Of a stretch of 64,000 nt of DNA, positions 9,193 to 20,155 are shown in pieces. How positions within the stretch are numbered: the stretch's first letter is position 1; every line of letters begins with the position of its first letter. Under the pieces are notes generated by a model that had not been told where the DNA came from, did no database searches, and was given only the letters and a program-made list of their open reading frames with translations. Origin of the DNA: Corynebacterium frankenforstense (lineage in GTDB: Bacteria; Actinomycetota; Actinomycetes; Mycobacteriales; Mycobacteriaceae); contig NZ_JASODI010000004.1 in assembly GCF_030211955.1 (NCBI RefSeq), positions 62,001-126,000 on the forward strand. The letters are read 5' to 3'. A program made the position numbers and the translations under genes.

Positions 9193-10497
9193 GTGGCCGA
9201 GACGCCGCCGATCTTCGCGGCGGTCGCCGACTGGGTGGCCGCCCGCCCGCTGGGCTGCCCGGCCGCCGCGGCGCTGACCGACGTGCTCCACGCGCTGACC
9301 GGCCCGCCGCGCACGGCGCTCACGACGCTCGCGGCGCCCGACCCCGCCGACCCGGACGAACTGGCCGCGGTGGCCGCCGAGTTCGGCTGCGCCCGCCCCG
9401 CCTGGCCCGTCGTCGGCGCGGGCGTCGACGCCGTCGTGCTCGTCCACCCAGGTCCGCTGCCGCCCGGGCCCGCCGCGCGCCTGGCCTGCGGGCCGCAGCT
9501 CTTCTGCGTGGTCGACTGCGCGGCCGAGGCCCGCGCCGCGCTCACCGCCGGCGTCGACCCCGCCGCGCTGCTGGCCACCCGGGCGCGCATCCTCGCCGGC
9601 GAGCTACGGGCCCTGGCTCACCGCCTGCCCCGCCTGGCCACCCCGCTGCGCGAGTTGGCCGCGCTGTCTCTGGGAGAGATTGACGACGCCCCGGGCCCCG
9701 ACGTCGCCGGTTCCCTCCCCGCCGGCGCGGCGGTCGCCGTGGCCGGACCCGACGCGCAGGCCTGCCGCCGGGTCGCCGCCCGCCTGCGGGAGGCGGGCGT
9801 GACGGTCACGGGTCCCGACGCCGCGGTGCTCGTCGCCGTCGCCCCGCCCGGCGGGTGGACGCCGGCCGACCACGCGGGGCTTGCCGCGGCGGGAGAGGGT
9901 CGCGCGGTCTTCTCCACCGCGCAGCTTCCGGCGGGGATCGGCGGCGAGCACGTCGCCGAGGCCGATCTTCCCGCCCGCCTGGCCGCTCCTCTTCCTCCCG
10001 CACCCGACGGGCGGGCCTGGCGAGCCGCGGCCGGGGTGGTCACCCGGCGCCGTCTGGCCGGGTTCGACCGGGAGCTCGCCCGCGCGCTGGCCGCCGGCGA
10101 CCCGGAGTCCGGTCACCGCATCCTCGCCGGCGTCACTCCCGATGCGCGGCCAGGCGCCCCGGCGCGGCGCGAGGCCGAGCTGCGCGGGGCCCTCGGCGAG
10201 GCACTGCTGGTCGCCCTGCCCGCCGCTCTCGGGGCGGGCCTGGCCGTCGGGCGCACGCTCGGGGTGGGCGCGGGCGTGCTGGCCGCCGTGCTCGCAGGGC
10301 TTCTCATCGGCGCCGTACGCGGGCTGACGTCCCACCGCCGCCGCGGCCGGGCCGGGCTGGTGCGCGCCGTTGAGGACCTGCGCACCCGCGCCCGCGGCGG
10401 GGGAGGAGTGCCCGCCGGGCCCGGCGGCCCAGCCGGCGCCGGGGTGCGCTGGCTGCGCCGCCGCGGCACCGGGGTCACGGGCGGAGGTGCCAGGTGA
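9193..10497 (+). CDS. Unknown actinobacterial protein with C-terminal membrane hairpin
   Basis: 434 residues, GTG start preceded by GGGAGGGGGAGCGCC. Very rich in Ala, Pro and Arg. The first ~310 residues look soluble. A glycine-rich hydrophobic pair of helices follows ([17 protein letters not shown] and [18 protein letters not shown]), then a basic tail. I recognise no catalytic motif. The stop overlaps the GTG of the next gene (GTGA), so they form a two-gene unit between trmB (divergent) and pckG. Reading-frame quality is good throughout. Confidence 0.75.
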   Translation: MAETPPIFAAVADWVAARPLGCPAAAALTDVLHALTGPPRTALTTLAAPDPADPDELAAVAAEFGCARPAWPVVGAGVDAVVLVHPGPLPPGPAARLACGPQLFCVVDCAAEARAALTAGVDPAALLATRARILAGELRALAHRLPRLATPLRELAALSLGEIDDAPGPDVAGSLPAGAAVAVAGPDAQACRRVAARLREAGVTVTGPDAAVLVAVAPPGGWTPADHAGLAAAGEGRAVFSTAQLPAGIGGEHVAEADLPARLAAPLPPAPDGRAWRAAAGVVTRRRLAGFDRELARALAAGDPESGHRILAGVTPDARPGAPARREAELRGALGEALLVALPAALGAGLAVGRTLGVGAGVLAAVLAGLLIGAVRGLTSHRRRGRAGLVRAVEDLRTRARGGGGVPAGPGGPAGAGVRWLRRRGTGVTGGGAR

Positions 10498-10847
10498 CGC
10501 AGTGGTGGGAGTTCCTCCTCGGTGGGCCGGGCGAGGCGGAGCCCGCCGGCGAGCCGGGCGGCTCGGTGGTCGCCGGGCTGCCCGGGGCGGAGGACGCACT
10601 CGCCGTCGTCTCCGACCTCGACGGAGACGGCGTGGCCGACCACGCCACCGTCGTCGATGTGCAGGGCCGGCCCTTCGTCTTCGTCGCCGGGCCCGCCGAC
10701 GGCGCGGTGCCCGCCGACGGTGAGTGGCAGGACGTCGGAAATCTCATGTCCGACGAAGTGGGACCACCGGATACCCCCGAAAGTGGTACGCCGCCGGTTT
10801 CGGGTCCCGTACGAAACCGCCGTTGGTTCTGGGTTTCCGGGCCATGA
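10494..10847 (+). CDS. Small unknown protein with Asp-rich DxDGDG loop
   Basis: 117 residues, GTG start overlapping the previous stop. A central stretch VVSDLDGDGVADHATVVDV resembles calcium-binding DxDxDG loops as in FG-GAP or DUF6802-type domains of actinobacteria. The N-terminus is WWEFLLGGPG and the tail after residue 85 is Pro/Ser-rich. No signal peptide is evident, so ion binding outside the cell is not supported. Function unknown; coupled to the preceding membrane-anchored unknown. Confidence 0.65.
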   Translation: MTQWWEFLLGGPGEAEPAGEPGGSVVAGLPGAEDALAVVSDLDGDGVADHATVVDVQGRPFVFVAGPADGAVPADGEWQDVGNLMSDEVGPPDTPESGTPPVSGPVRNRRWFWVSGP

Positions 10848-10973
10848 CAGACGTCCAATAGTGATATTTGTCGTGGCCGCGGCCGCCGGGCGGCGCGATC
10901 ACACACGGATCATTACTCTTGTGTATGTACGTGCAGATCCGAAAAGACGTGACCCTGAACCAGGAGTTTAAGT

Positions 10974-12797
10974 ATGGCCACTGAGATCAAGGGCCTGGTC
11001 GGCCCGGCTCCCACCGAGAACGAGAAGCTGCTCGAATGGATCGCTGACGCGGTCGAGCTCTTCGAGCCGGAGAAGGTCGTCTTCGCCGACGGTTCCCGTG
11101 AGGAATGGGATCGACTGACCACCGAGCTCGTCGAGGCCGGCACCCTCATCCGGCTGAACGAGGAGAAGCGCCCCAACAGCTTCCTCGCCCGCTCGAACCC
11201 GTCCGACGTCGCCCGCGTCGAGTCTCGCACCTTCATCTGCACCGAGACCGAGGACCAGGCCGGCCCGACCAACAACTGGGCCCCGCCGCAGGCGATGAAG
11301 GAGGAGATGCTCGACAAGTACAAGGGCTCCATGCACGGACGCACCATGTACGTCGTGCCCTTCTGCATGGGCCCGATCAGCGACCCGGAGCCCAAGCTCG
11401 GCGTCCAGCTGACCGACTCCGCCTACGTCGTGCTCTCGATGTCCATCATGACCCGCATGGGTTCTGAGGCCCTGGACAAGATCGGCAAGGACGGCGAGTT
11501 CGTCCCCTGCTACCACTCCGTGGGCGCCCCGCTCGAGCCCGGCGAGGAGGACGTCGCCTGGCCGTGCAACGACACCAAGTACATCACCCAGTTCCCCGAG
11601 ACCAAGGAGATCTGGTCCTACGGCTCCGGCTACGGCGGCAACGCCATCCTGGCCAAGAAGTGCTACGCGCTGCGTATCGCCTCCGTGATGGCCAAGGAGG
11701 AAGGCTGGATGGCCGAGCACATGCTCATCCTGAAGCTCACCAGCCCGGAGGGCAAGGTCTACCACGTCACCGGCGCCTTCCCGTCGGCCTGCGGCAAGAC
11801 CAACCTGGCCATGATCACCCCGACCATCGAGGGCTGGAGCGCCGAGGTCGTCGGCGACGACATCGCCTGGCTGCACCTGCGTGAGGACGGCCTCTACGCC
11901 GTCAACCCGGAGAACGGCTTCTTCGGCGTCGCCCCGGGCACCGACTACAACTCCAACCCGATCGCCATGAAGACCATGGAGCCGGGCAACACCCTGTTCA
12001 CCAACGTCGCGCTCACCGACGAAGGCGACGTCTGGTGGGAGGGCATGGGCGAGGCCCCCGACCACCTCATCGACTGGAAGGGCAACGACTGGACCCCGGA
12101 CTCCAGCGAGAAGGCCGCCCACCCGAACTCCCGCTACTGCGTGCCGATCAAGCAGTGCCCGACGGCCGCCCCGGAGTACGACGACTGGAAGGGCGTCAAG
12201 ATCGACGCCATCCTCTTCGGCGGCCGTCGCCCCGACACCGTCCCGCTGGTCACCCAGGCCCACAGCTGGCAGCACGGCACCATGATCGGTGCGCTGCTGT
12301 CCTCCGGCCAGACCGCCGCCGCCGAGGGTGCGGTGGGCACCCTGCGCCACGACCCGATGGCCATGCTGCCGTTCATGGGCTACAACGCTGGTGAGTACCT
12401 GCAGAACTGGATCGACATGGGTAAGCGCGGCGGCGACAGGCTGCCGGCGATCTTCCTGGTCAACTGGTTCCGCAAGGACGACGACGGCAAGATCATCTGG
12501 CCCGGCTTCGGCGACAACTCCCGCGTGCTCAAGTGGATCGTCGACCGCATCGAGGGTCGCGTCGGCGCCGACGAGACCGTGGTGGGCCACACCGCCCGCG
12601 CCGAGGACCTCGACCTCGAGGGCCTGGACACCACCGTCGAGGAGGTCAAGTCCTGCCTGACCGCCCCGGCCGAGAAGTGGGAGGCCGACCTCGAGGACAA
12701 CCAGGAGTACCTGAACTTCCTGGGCACGCACGTCCCGCAGGAGGTCTGGGACGAGTTCGACAAGCTCAAGGAGCGCATCTCGGCCGCCCAGAAGTAG
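10974..12797 (+). CDS. pckG: Phosphoenolpyruvate carboxykinase (GTP)
   Basis: 607 residues. ATG at 10974 with AGGAG eight bases upstream. The GTP-type P-loop with the catalytic cysteine, [12 protein letters not shown], lies near residue 268. Other family motifs are [19 protein letters not shown] and [12 protein letters not shown]. It converts oxaloacetate and GTP to phosphoenolpyruvate and CO2, the gluconeogenic entry when growing on acids such as lactate or acetate. A stand-alone gene with its own ~125-base upstream region and a strong terminator behind it. Confidence 0.98.
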   Translation: MATEIKGLVGPAPTENEKLLEWIADAVELFEPEKVVFADGSREEWDRLTTELVEAGTLIRLNEEKRPNSFLARSNPSDVARVESRTFICTETEDQAGPTNNWAPPQAMKEEMLDKYKGSMHGRTMYVVPFCMGPISDPEPKLGVQLTDSAYVVLSMSIMTRMGSEALDKIGKDGEFVPCYHSVGAPLEPGEEDVAWPCNDTKYITQFPETKEIWSYGSGYGGNAILAKKCYALRIASVMAKEEGWMAEHMLILKLTSPEGKVYHVTGAFPSACGKTNLAMITPTIEGWSAEVVGDDIAWLHLREDGLYAVNPENGFFGVAPGTDYNSNPIAMKTMEPGNTLFTNVALTDEGDVWWEGMGEAPDHLIDWKGNDWTPDSSEKAAHPNSRYCVPIKQCPTAAPEYDDWKGVKIDAILFGGRRPDTVPLVTQAHSWQHGTMIGALLSSGQTAAAEGAVGTLRHDPMAMLPFMGYNAGEYLQNWIDMGKRGGDRLPAIFLVNWFRKDDDGKIIWPGFGDNSRVLKWIVDRIEGRVGADETVVGHTARAEDLDLEGLDTTVEEVKSCLTAPAEKWEADLEDNQEYLNFLGTHVPQEVWDEFDKLKERISAAQK

Positions 12798-12828
12798 GCC
12801 GCGCACCCACCCGTAGCGCCTGACCCCG

Positions 12829-12867
12829 CCCGGCCGCACCGGTTTCGCACCGGCGTGGCCGGGTTTT
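12829..12867 (+). terminator. Rho-independent terminator of pckG
   Basis: CCCGGCC-gca-CCGGT pairs with ACCGG-cgt-GGCCGGG around TTCGC, followed by TTTT. The longest frame of the next gene would begin inside this stem, which argues for its later ATG at 12885. Confidence 0.85.
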
Positions 12868-12884
12868 CGGGTAGACCGGGGGAC

Positions 12885-15437
<2,553 letters not shown>

Positions 15438-15576
15438 CGGCTTTCCGGCCGGGCCTCTCGTGTGGCGCCATCCCCAGTCCCGGTTACGCACTGCGTGGAG
15501 CGAGGAGCCGTGTTATGTACAAGATGGACCGAGACGACGGGTTGATCAACCCAACGTACGGCAAGGAGAAAGGTAT

Positions 15577-16008
15577 ATGAGGAAAGCTGTAACGGTCTTA
15601 GCTGCGAGTGCTGTACTGCTCGCTGGAAACTTCCTGGCGCCGGTTGCTTCGGCGACCCCAGTTGAAGATGCAGAGCGCGTTGAATTACTTCACCAGGGCG
15701 AGTCTATCAGGGTGTCTGACCAAGATTGGCTGTCTGTGTCTGCTGAGGATGCGAGCGTTAGTCCCGAAAGTACTACGTGGCGGGCGCTGGCAACGCGGGC
15801 CACGAGGCAAGCAACTCCCGCGCCACCGTGTGTAAATGCGGTGGGCGAAAAGGGATTTATTCAAGTCTATAATAACTGCGGGTTTGATGTCCGTGTCAAG
15901 GTGGTAATGGCATTTGGTCCAGATTCGGCGTGTCATGTCGTCATGGATGGGACAAGGCATAATATTGCACCCGGCGTCGGGCGAATCGATCGCGTCGAGC
16001 TCTGCTAA
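15577..16008 (+). CDS. Secreted tendamistat-fold (alpha-amylase-inhibitor-like) protein
   Basis: 143 residues, ATG at 15577 behind AAGGAGAAAGGT. A clear signal peptide (MRKAVTVLAASAVLLAG...ASA) precedes a Thr/Arg linker and a ~60-residue C-terminal domain with four cysteines. Their spacings are 16, 18 and 24. Tendamistat-type inhibitors have 16, 18 and 28 (from memory of the streptomycete protein), and the segments around the second cysteine (NNCGFDVRVKVV here) also match. The WRY amylase-binding triplet is absent: the aligned residues are K, G and F. So the fold is supported but amylase inhibition is not. Base composition is lower in GC than the flanks, suggesting recent acquisition. Confidence 0.7.
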   Translation: MRKAVTVLAASAVLLAGNFLAPVASATPVEDAERVELLHQGESIRVSDQDWLSVSAEDASVSPESTTWRALATRATRQATPAPPCVNAVGEKGFIQVYNNCGFDVRVKVVMAFGPDSACHVVMDGTRHNIAPGVGRIDRVELC

Positions 16009-16068
16009 TCTAACTTCTAGAGTGATGGTGAATGCATCTCGTACAACTGATTCTGAGGTGGGTAAATT

Positions 16069-16296
16069 TTGCGTAAGTTGACGGTCAAACTAATTTCCGC
16101 GGTTGTTCTCTGCGGATTGGCTGCGACCCCTGTTCCCGCAGGTGCGGTACAGAGGTATTTATTTGAAGATAAAGGGAATTGTGAAAGAACTTTGGGCGAA
16201 TATCGGCTTGAACCAAAGTTGAAGGTATGGGCCGACAATGTTAGGTGCAACTGGCACCCAGAATTGGGTGATCACGGCCTATGGTATATTCACTAG
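16069..16296 (+). CDS. Small secreted protein, unknown
   Basis: 75 residues from a TTG start at 16069, with GAGGTG eight bases upstream. The signal peptide MRKLTVKLISAVVLCGLAA ends near PVPAGA. The mature part is about 50 residues with two cysteines (NCERTL and VRCNWH), probably one disulfide. AT-rich codons differ sharply from surrounding genes. It follows the tendamistat-like gene by 60 bases and resembles it in signal peptide and size, so the two may act together outside the cell. No family recognised. Confidence 0.55.
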   Translation: MRKLTVKLISAVVLCGLAATPVPAGAVQRYLFEDKGNCERTLGEYRLEPKLKVWADNVRCNWHPELGDHGLWYIH

Positions 16297-16307
16297 AGGT
16301 GTTTTAA

Positions 16308-16748
16308 GTGGTTCCTGATAATGGAATAGGTGACTATACGGCCAGGCTGCAGGAAATAGAGGCGCGGGCCCGCGCGTGCATCGGGCGGTACCAGGAGGGT
16401 CCGGAACCGCTGGTCGATCCGGAGTTGACGGTTTCAAACCTGCGGGGAGCCGGCTTTCCGCGCGCGTCCGTAGAGCGGCTCCGGGATGCTGATCTGCCGG
16501 CTGAAGAGCGGGCTCAGGCAATCGCCTATCTGGTGGCGACGTGGTACCGGGACAGTTCCGGGGGCCAGTGGGTGTACGTCCCCATGGAAGTCGACGCACC
16601 TTACCTGTTTCTCAAATTCGGCGTCGGAATCGCCGCAAGCGGCATACTGTGGAACGCGGCGGATTCCGCGCGGGAAATCCTCGCCGGCGAGGATCTGGAC
16701 ATGGTCGAAGCTGCGTTGAATGTCAACATCAGGCTGGCGCGGTCGTAG
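16308..16748 (+). CDS. Hypothetical protein, unknown
   Basis: 146 residues, GTG start at 16308 with AGAGGTG upstream, 11 bases after the preceding stop. No signal peptide; a probably soluble helical protein (YTARLQEIEARARACIG near the N-terminus, ADSAREILAGEDLD near the C-terminus). A short hydrophobic stretch FLKFGVGIAASGILW could be a membrane-associated helix. I recognise no family. It ends 35 bases before an IS element and appears co-transcribed with the two secreted genes, so an intracellular partner or immunity role is possible but purely inferred. Confidence 0.5.
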   Translation: MVPDNGIGDYTARLQEIEARARACIGRYQEGPEPLVDPELTVSNLRGAGFPRASVERLRDADLPAEERAQAIAYLVATWYRDSSGGQWVYVPMEVDAPYLFLKFGVGIAASGILWNAADSAREILAGEDLDMVEAALNVNIRLARS

Positions 16749-16777
16749 CTCGGCCTGACGTCGCTTCGTCTGTTTTG

Positions 16778-16783
16778 CCTAGA
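16778..16783. repeat. Left target site duplication CCTAGA
   Basis: CCTAGA lies directly outside the left terminal repeat and is repeated at 17884-17889 outside the right one. It supplies the TAG stop codon of the transposase. Confidence 0.8.
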
Positions 16784-17763
16784 TGTACTGATCGGGGAGG
16801 TTGGTTAACCGACTCACCGGCGGCAGGCCTCCACATGCGGAATGGGGTCGGTGGTGATTGTAATCGTGCAACCACCGCCCCAGCTTGCCCCGACGCTCCT
16901 CTTCCGATAGGTAGCACTCTGCGTAGGCCCACCCATTTGCCATCGTGGGGTGAAACCGCTCTATCTTCCCGTTTGTCTGCGGCCGGTACGGCCGGGTCCG
17001 CTTCGGTGTAATCCCCAGCTGGGCACACGTGACAGCCCACAAGCGCGAGCGGTAGGCAGACCCGTTGTCGCTCAAGACCCGCCTGGTGACAACCCCACGG
17101 GCGTCGAACCAGTCAACGGCACGGCGCAGCACGCCGGCAGCCGTGACGGCCTTCTCGTCGTCGTGGATCTCCGCGTAAGCGACCCGGGAGTGATCGTCAA
17201 TGACGGTGTGCACGTAGCAGTAGCGTCGTTTGCCCTGGCCGTGCGTCTTCTTCGACTCGTTGATCTGCCGGGCGCGGTTGCGGTCGCCTTGCGACCTGCC
17301 CACGAAGCGCCACCCGCCGTCGGGGATCTCGCCGAACTTGGTGACATCGACATGCAGCAGGTCACCGGGGTTGTCGTGCTCATAACGGCGCACCGGCTCG
17401 CCGGTGGCCCGGTCGGTGTAGGCCAAGCGGTTCAGCCCACAGGAGACAAGGATTCTTATGGACTGTGGAGGCGGCGATACCGCATAACGCGGCCAGCTGC
17501 AGCGGGCCGAGGCGCTTTCGTCTGCGCAGGGAGATCACCCAGGCAGCGACTTTGGCAGGAGTCTTTTTCGGGCTGGTGTGCGGGCGTGAGGAGCGGTCTG
17601 TCATCGGTTCGCCGGCGCGGTAGCGCTTCGCCCACCGGTTAGCGGTGGCCCAGGAACACTGGAATCGGGCGGCGACTTCGGAGACCGGGTGGCCTTCGTC
17701 GACGATGCGTTGGGCGACGCGTAGACGAGCTTTCGGGGTCAGTGCTGCGTTAGCATGACACAT
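16779..17763 (-). pseudogene. IS481-type transposase interrupted by a +1 frameshift
   Basis: The 5' part starts at ATG 17763 behind AGGAGG and encodes the DNA-binding helices (RIVDEGHPVSEVAARFQCSW). The 3' part encodes the DDE core with LLHVDVTKFGEI, VIDDHSRVAYAEIH, LSDNGSAYRS and the terminal NGKIERFHPT. Expected join is STVHRILVSCGLNR followed by LAYTDR; the actual first frame reads STVHKNPCLLW because one extra A is present at about 17454-17459. IS481 transposases are normally one frame and no A6G-like slippery site is seen, so this is more likely inactivation or a sequencing error than programmed shifting. The TAG stop lies in the target duplication. Confidence 0.88.
16784..16798 (+). repeat. 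Left terminal inverted repeat of the IS
   Basis: TGTACTGATCGGGGA, matching the right end in 13 of 15 positions. It overlaps the last codons of the transposase (D-Q-Y-I). Confidence 0.85.
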
Positions 17764-17868
17764 CAGAGGGCCTCCTGTTGGTGGTGGTAGTTTCGACGCT
17801 TCCTATTCCACACCAGGAGGCTCTCGCCGTGTCAGATCACACGCTCGGGTCGCACAGGCTCGACCAGG

Positions 17869-17883
17869 TCTCCGGTCAGTACA
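17869..17883 (-). repeat. Right terminal inverted repeat of the IS
   Basis: On the minus strand it reads TGTACTGACCGGAGA inward from 17883. It pairs with the left end at 16784-16798. Confidence 0.85.
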
Positions 17884-17889
17884 CCTAGA
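17884..17889. repeat. Right target site duplication CCTAGA
   Basis: Second copy of CCTAGA flanking the IS. It contains the TAG stop of the YwiC-like gene (minus strand), so the insertion left that protein unchanged. Confidence 0.8.
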
Positions 17890-18778
17890 TGGCGGCGAAG
17901 AGCGCGCCGAAGCAGGCCAGAAGCAGCGGCGGGTTCTCCTTCATGCCGACCTGCTTGGGCGTGAACTTCTCGCCGGCGGCCGCCCGGTGCGGGTAGTACC
18001 AGGAGCGCACCAGCGCCCAGGCCATCGCGGCGACCAGCAGCACGCCGCCGAGCCAGCCGGCGCGAGCTGCAGCGACGAGGATGACGGTCGCGATGAGCGC
18101 GACGGCGTGGTAGGCCACGGAACCTGCCAGGTAGCGGCGGTTGCCCTTCTGACGGATCATCGACTTCACGTAGGTCACGGCCCCGGAGAAGAACATCGCG
18201 AGCACGGCGACGGCTACCCAGGCGGCGGCCGGGATCTGGGCGATCCGGCCGTGCTCGCCGACCTGGACGAGCACGGCGACCAGCAGCGCGGAGGCAATCG
18301 TGGTGGAAACCCCAGAGAGCGTGGAGCGGGCGCGCCCGCGCAGCGTCTCGACGCAGGCGACGGCGATCAGGGGGCCGAAGAAGACCGCCCACCAGGCCAG
18401 CTGCGGGTGCAGCGCGAGGGCGAGCACCGCGGCGACGGCCGCGACGGCGCCGTAGACGTAGACCGGGGTGACGTACTGGCGGCGGCGCTCGGGTGTGCGT
18501 GCCTTGGCGACCATGCCGAAGGCGAAGAAGGCGCCGTAGCCGAAGAACCAGGCGACAAGCACAGCGAGCAGTACTAGCAGGCTGCGCGCCGGGGCCGCGG
18601 AGCCGGCGAAGCGCATGACCGCCACGATCGTGCCCACCACGGCCGGGGCGATGAGCATCGCCCACGCGCCGTGCTGGTTGGGAACCCACGGCGAGATCCC
18701 GCGGCGTCGCTTGCGGGCGGGACGCTCGGCGCGCTTCCCCGTGGTCCCGGTGCTCTCGGTGGACTTCGCTGCCCTCAC
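17885..18778 (-). CDS. YwiC-like integral membrane protein
   Basis: 297 residues. A basic N-terminal stretch is followed by WVPNQHGAWAMLIAPAVVG, the family's hallmark HGAWAML motif, then about eight membrane helices and the conserved loop VTYVKSMIRQKGNRRY near residue 190. YwiC-like proteins are membrane proteins of unknown function, often near nitrate/anaerobic genes in Bacillus. The stop codon lies inside the right target duplication of the adjacent IS, so the gene is just intact. Confidence 0.85.
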   Translation of the reverse strand: MRAAKSTESTGTTGKRAERPARKRRRGISPWVPNQHGAWAMLIAPAVVGTIVAVMRFAGSAAPARSLLVLLAVLVAWFFGYGAFFAFGMVAKARTPERRRQYVTPVYVYGAVAAVAAVLALALHPQLAWWAVFFGPLIAVACVETLRGRARSTLSGVSTTIASALLVAVLVQVGEHGRIAQIPAAAWVAVAVLAMFFSGAVTYVKSMIRQKGNRRYLAGSVAYHAVALIATVILVAAARAGWLGGVLLVAAMAWALVRSWYYPHRAAAGEKFTPKQVGMKENPPLLLACFGALFAAI

Positions 18779-18892
18779 GTGCTGCCTCCCTCTCGGCTCA
18801 GCCTCAGACTAGCACCCACCGAAGGTTTGAAACCATTCGGGCCGTGTTAAATCGGCGCCGGCCCGGGGATCGTGGTTCGGGGTCGAAGACCG

Positions 18893-19171
18893 TCAGTTGA
18901 TCCTTCCGAAGGCGAAGGCCACCATGAGCAGGATGGGCCACGCGAAAGCGGTGAGGATCGAGAGGATCAACAGGATCCAGGCTCGCGACCGGATCGCCAC
19001 CGCCGCGCCGAAGACGACGGCCACGACGGTCAGGGTGGTGTATCCCCACTCGAGGGCTGTAGGGACGCGGTCGTTGATGAAGGGCGTGCAGATCCATACC
19101 GCGACTATCAGGCCCCAGGCGACGATTCGGTACGGGAAGGAGCCCAAAGCCCCCGCGGTTGTTCTCGGCAT
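18893..19171 (-). CDS. Small three-helix membrane protein, unknown
   Basis: 92 residues with hydrophobic segments IVAWGLIVAVWICTPF, GYTTLTVVAVVFGAAVAI and AWILLILSILTAFAWPILLMV. The pattern resembles the short actinobacterial DUF2568/YrdB-like membrane proteins but no diagnostic motif is visible. No good ribosome site precedes ATG 19171, so the start is uncertain. The gap 19172-19318 to mtrP shows no further gene. Confidence 0.55.
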   Translation of the reverse strand: MPRTTAGALGSFPYRIVAWGLIVAVWICTPFINDRVPTALEWGYTTLTVVAVVFGAAVAIRSRAWILLILSILTAFAWPILLMVAFAFGRIN

Positions 19172-19318
19172 GTTCGGCAGTGGACTCGGCGGGCATCGCG
19201 CACCTCCGGCGGTCGTGGTCGGTTCCGTATGCGTGCACGTATCATGCTTGCATACCGTCCGTCCGTGTCTACGGTCTCAGAAAAATCAACCGCATGTTCA
19301 CGTCACACTCCCAGGATT

Positions 19319-20107
19319 TCACCGCTTGCGCAGCGCGATGACCAGGTTGCTCACCGCGAACTCCCGCAGGCCCGGCACGCGCGTGACCCACCACGCCCAG
19401 GACGGGTGGTACCGCGGGAAGAGCCCCACCACCTCCGCCGCGCCCCGCCCGGCCAATTCCCGCGCCCAGCGCACCCCCTCCGCACAGGAGACCGCGAAGA
19501 GCGAGGACCCGAAGACGTTCTTCGGCAGGTGCCCGTGCCGGCGGGCGTAGCGGTCCCGGGCGAAGCCGCCGCCGACGTAGTGCTCCCACAGCCCCGTCTC
19601 GTGCCCGCCGAAGGGGCCGAGCCACACCGTGTAGCTGAGCACCGCCAGTCCGCTCGGGCGGGTGACCCGCAGCATCTCCGCGCCCATCGCCCACGGGTCC
19701 GGCACGTGCTCGGCCACGTTCGAGGAGTAGACCACGTCGAAGGCCCCGTCGCGGAAGGGCAGCGCCTCGCCCGAGCCGCGCACCGAGGCCGCCACCCGGA
19801 TGCCCGCCGCCGCCATCTCCCCGGCGTCCGGCTCCAGGCCGACGTAGTGCGCCCCGTACCGGGCGAAGGCCTCGGCGAAGTAGCCCGGGCCTCCGCCCAC
19901 GTCGAGCACGCGCGCCCCACGCAGGGCAGGCGCGGCGTCGTCAATCGAACCGGAGCAGTCGGCGACGAGGCAGCCGACAAGGCCCGCGGTGTCCTCGGCG
20001 AGGTGGCCGTAGAAGCGCGCGGGGTCGGTCTGCTCGACGCGGACGTCGCGCAGCAGGGCGAGCGCGCGCGGCAGCGTGGCCCGCGCGCGGGTGCGGGGCA
20101 GGTCCAT
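19319..20107 (-). CDS. mtrP: SAM-dependent methyltransferase MtrP-like (TMM transport)
   Basis: 262 residues from ATG at 20107 (MDLPRTRARATLP). Class I SAM-binding motif VLDVGGGPGYFAEAFA near residue 68, then DVVYSSNVAEHVPDP and a C-terminal family-specific region. It sits in the same order and orientation as mycobacterial Rv0224c (methyltransferase) beside the Rv0225-type glycosyltransferase, and as corynebacterial NCgl2764, named MtrP because its loss impairs trehalose mycolate transport. Identification rests on fold plus synteny; the methyl acceptor is not evident from sequence. Divergent from the glycosyltransferase with only 48 bases between starts. Confidence 0.85.
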   Translation of the reverse strand: MDLPRTRARATLPRALALLRDVRVEQTDPARFYGHLAEDTAGLVGCLVADCSGSIDDAAPALRGARVLDVGGGPGYFAEAFARYGAHYVGLEPDAGEMAAAGIRVAASVRGSGEALPFRDGAFDVVYSSNVAEHVPDPWAMGAEMLRVTRPSGLAVLSYTVWLGPFGGHETGLWEHYVGGGFARDRYARRHGHLPKNVFGSSLFAVSCAEGVRWARELAGRGAAEVVGLFPRYHPSWAWWVTRVPGLREFAVSNLVIALRKR

Positions 20108-20155
20108 GCCCGCCAGGCTAGTGCGCCACCCGCGCCGGTTAGGCTGGGAGGCCAC

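Larger units (their letters stand above)
16784..17883 (-). mobile_element. IS481-family insertion sequence, 1100 bp
   Basis: The ends are inverted repeats: left TGTACTGATCGGGGA reads inward from 16784, right TGTACTGACCGGAGA reads inward from 17883 on the other strand (13 of 15 match). They are bounded by a perfect 6-bp direct duplication CCTAGA (16778-16783 and 17884-17889). The interior encodes an IS481-type transposase (helix-turn-helix then DDE integrase core) on the minus strand, now frameshifted. About 120 bases between the transposase start and the right end are non-coding. Insertion occurred at the stop codon of the YwiC-like gene. Intact ends and duplication imply a recent event. Confidence 0.9.

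Noticed and set aside
10880..10940. GlxR (CRP-like) site upstream of pckG
   Set aside because: TGTGA/TCACA-like pieces are present, but only a direct GATCA repeat six bases apart is clear; the TGTGA-N6-TCACA arrangement is not met.
16900..17650. Plus-strand frame through the IS (230 codons)
   Set aside because: Antisense of the IS481 transposase, whose DDE motifs are clear on the minus strand.
17829..17888. Short plus-strand frame ending VSGQYT, looking like a transposase C-terminal remnant
   Set aside because: The resemblance to the transposase end comes from the right terminal inverted repeat of the IS, not from a second transposase.
18872..20155. N-terminal extension of the GT4 glycosyltransferase
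   Set aside because: The glycosyltransferase starts MKILLLCWRD at 20156 behind a good ribosome site. The extension is antisense of mtrP.
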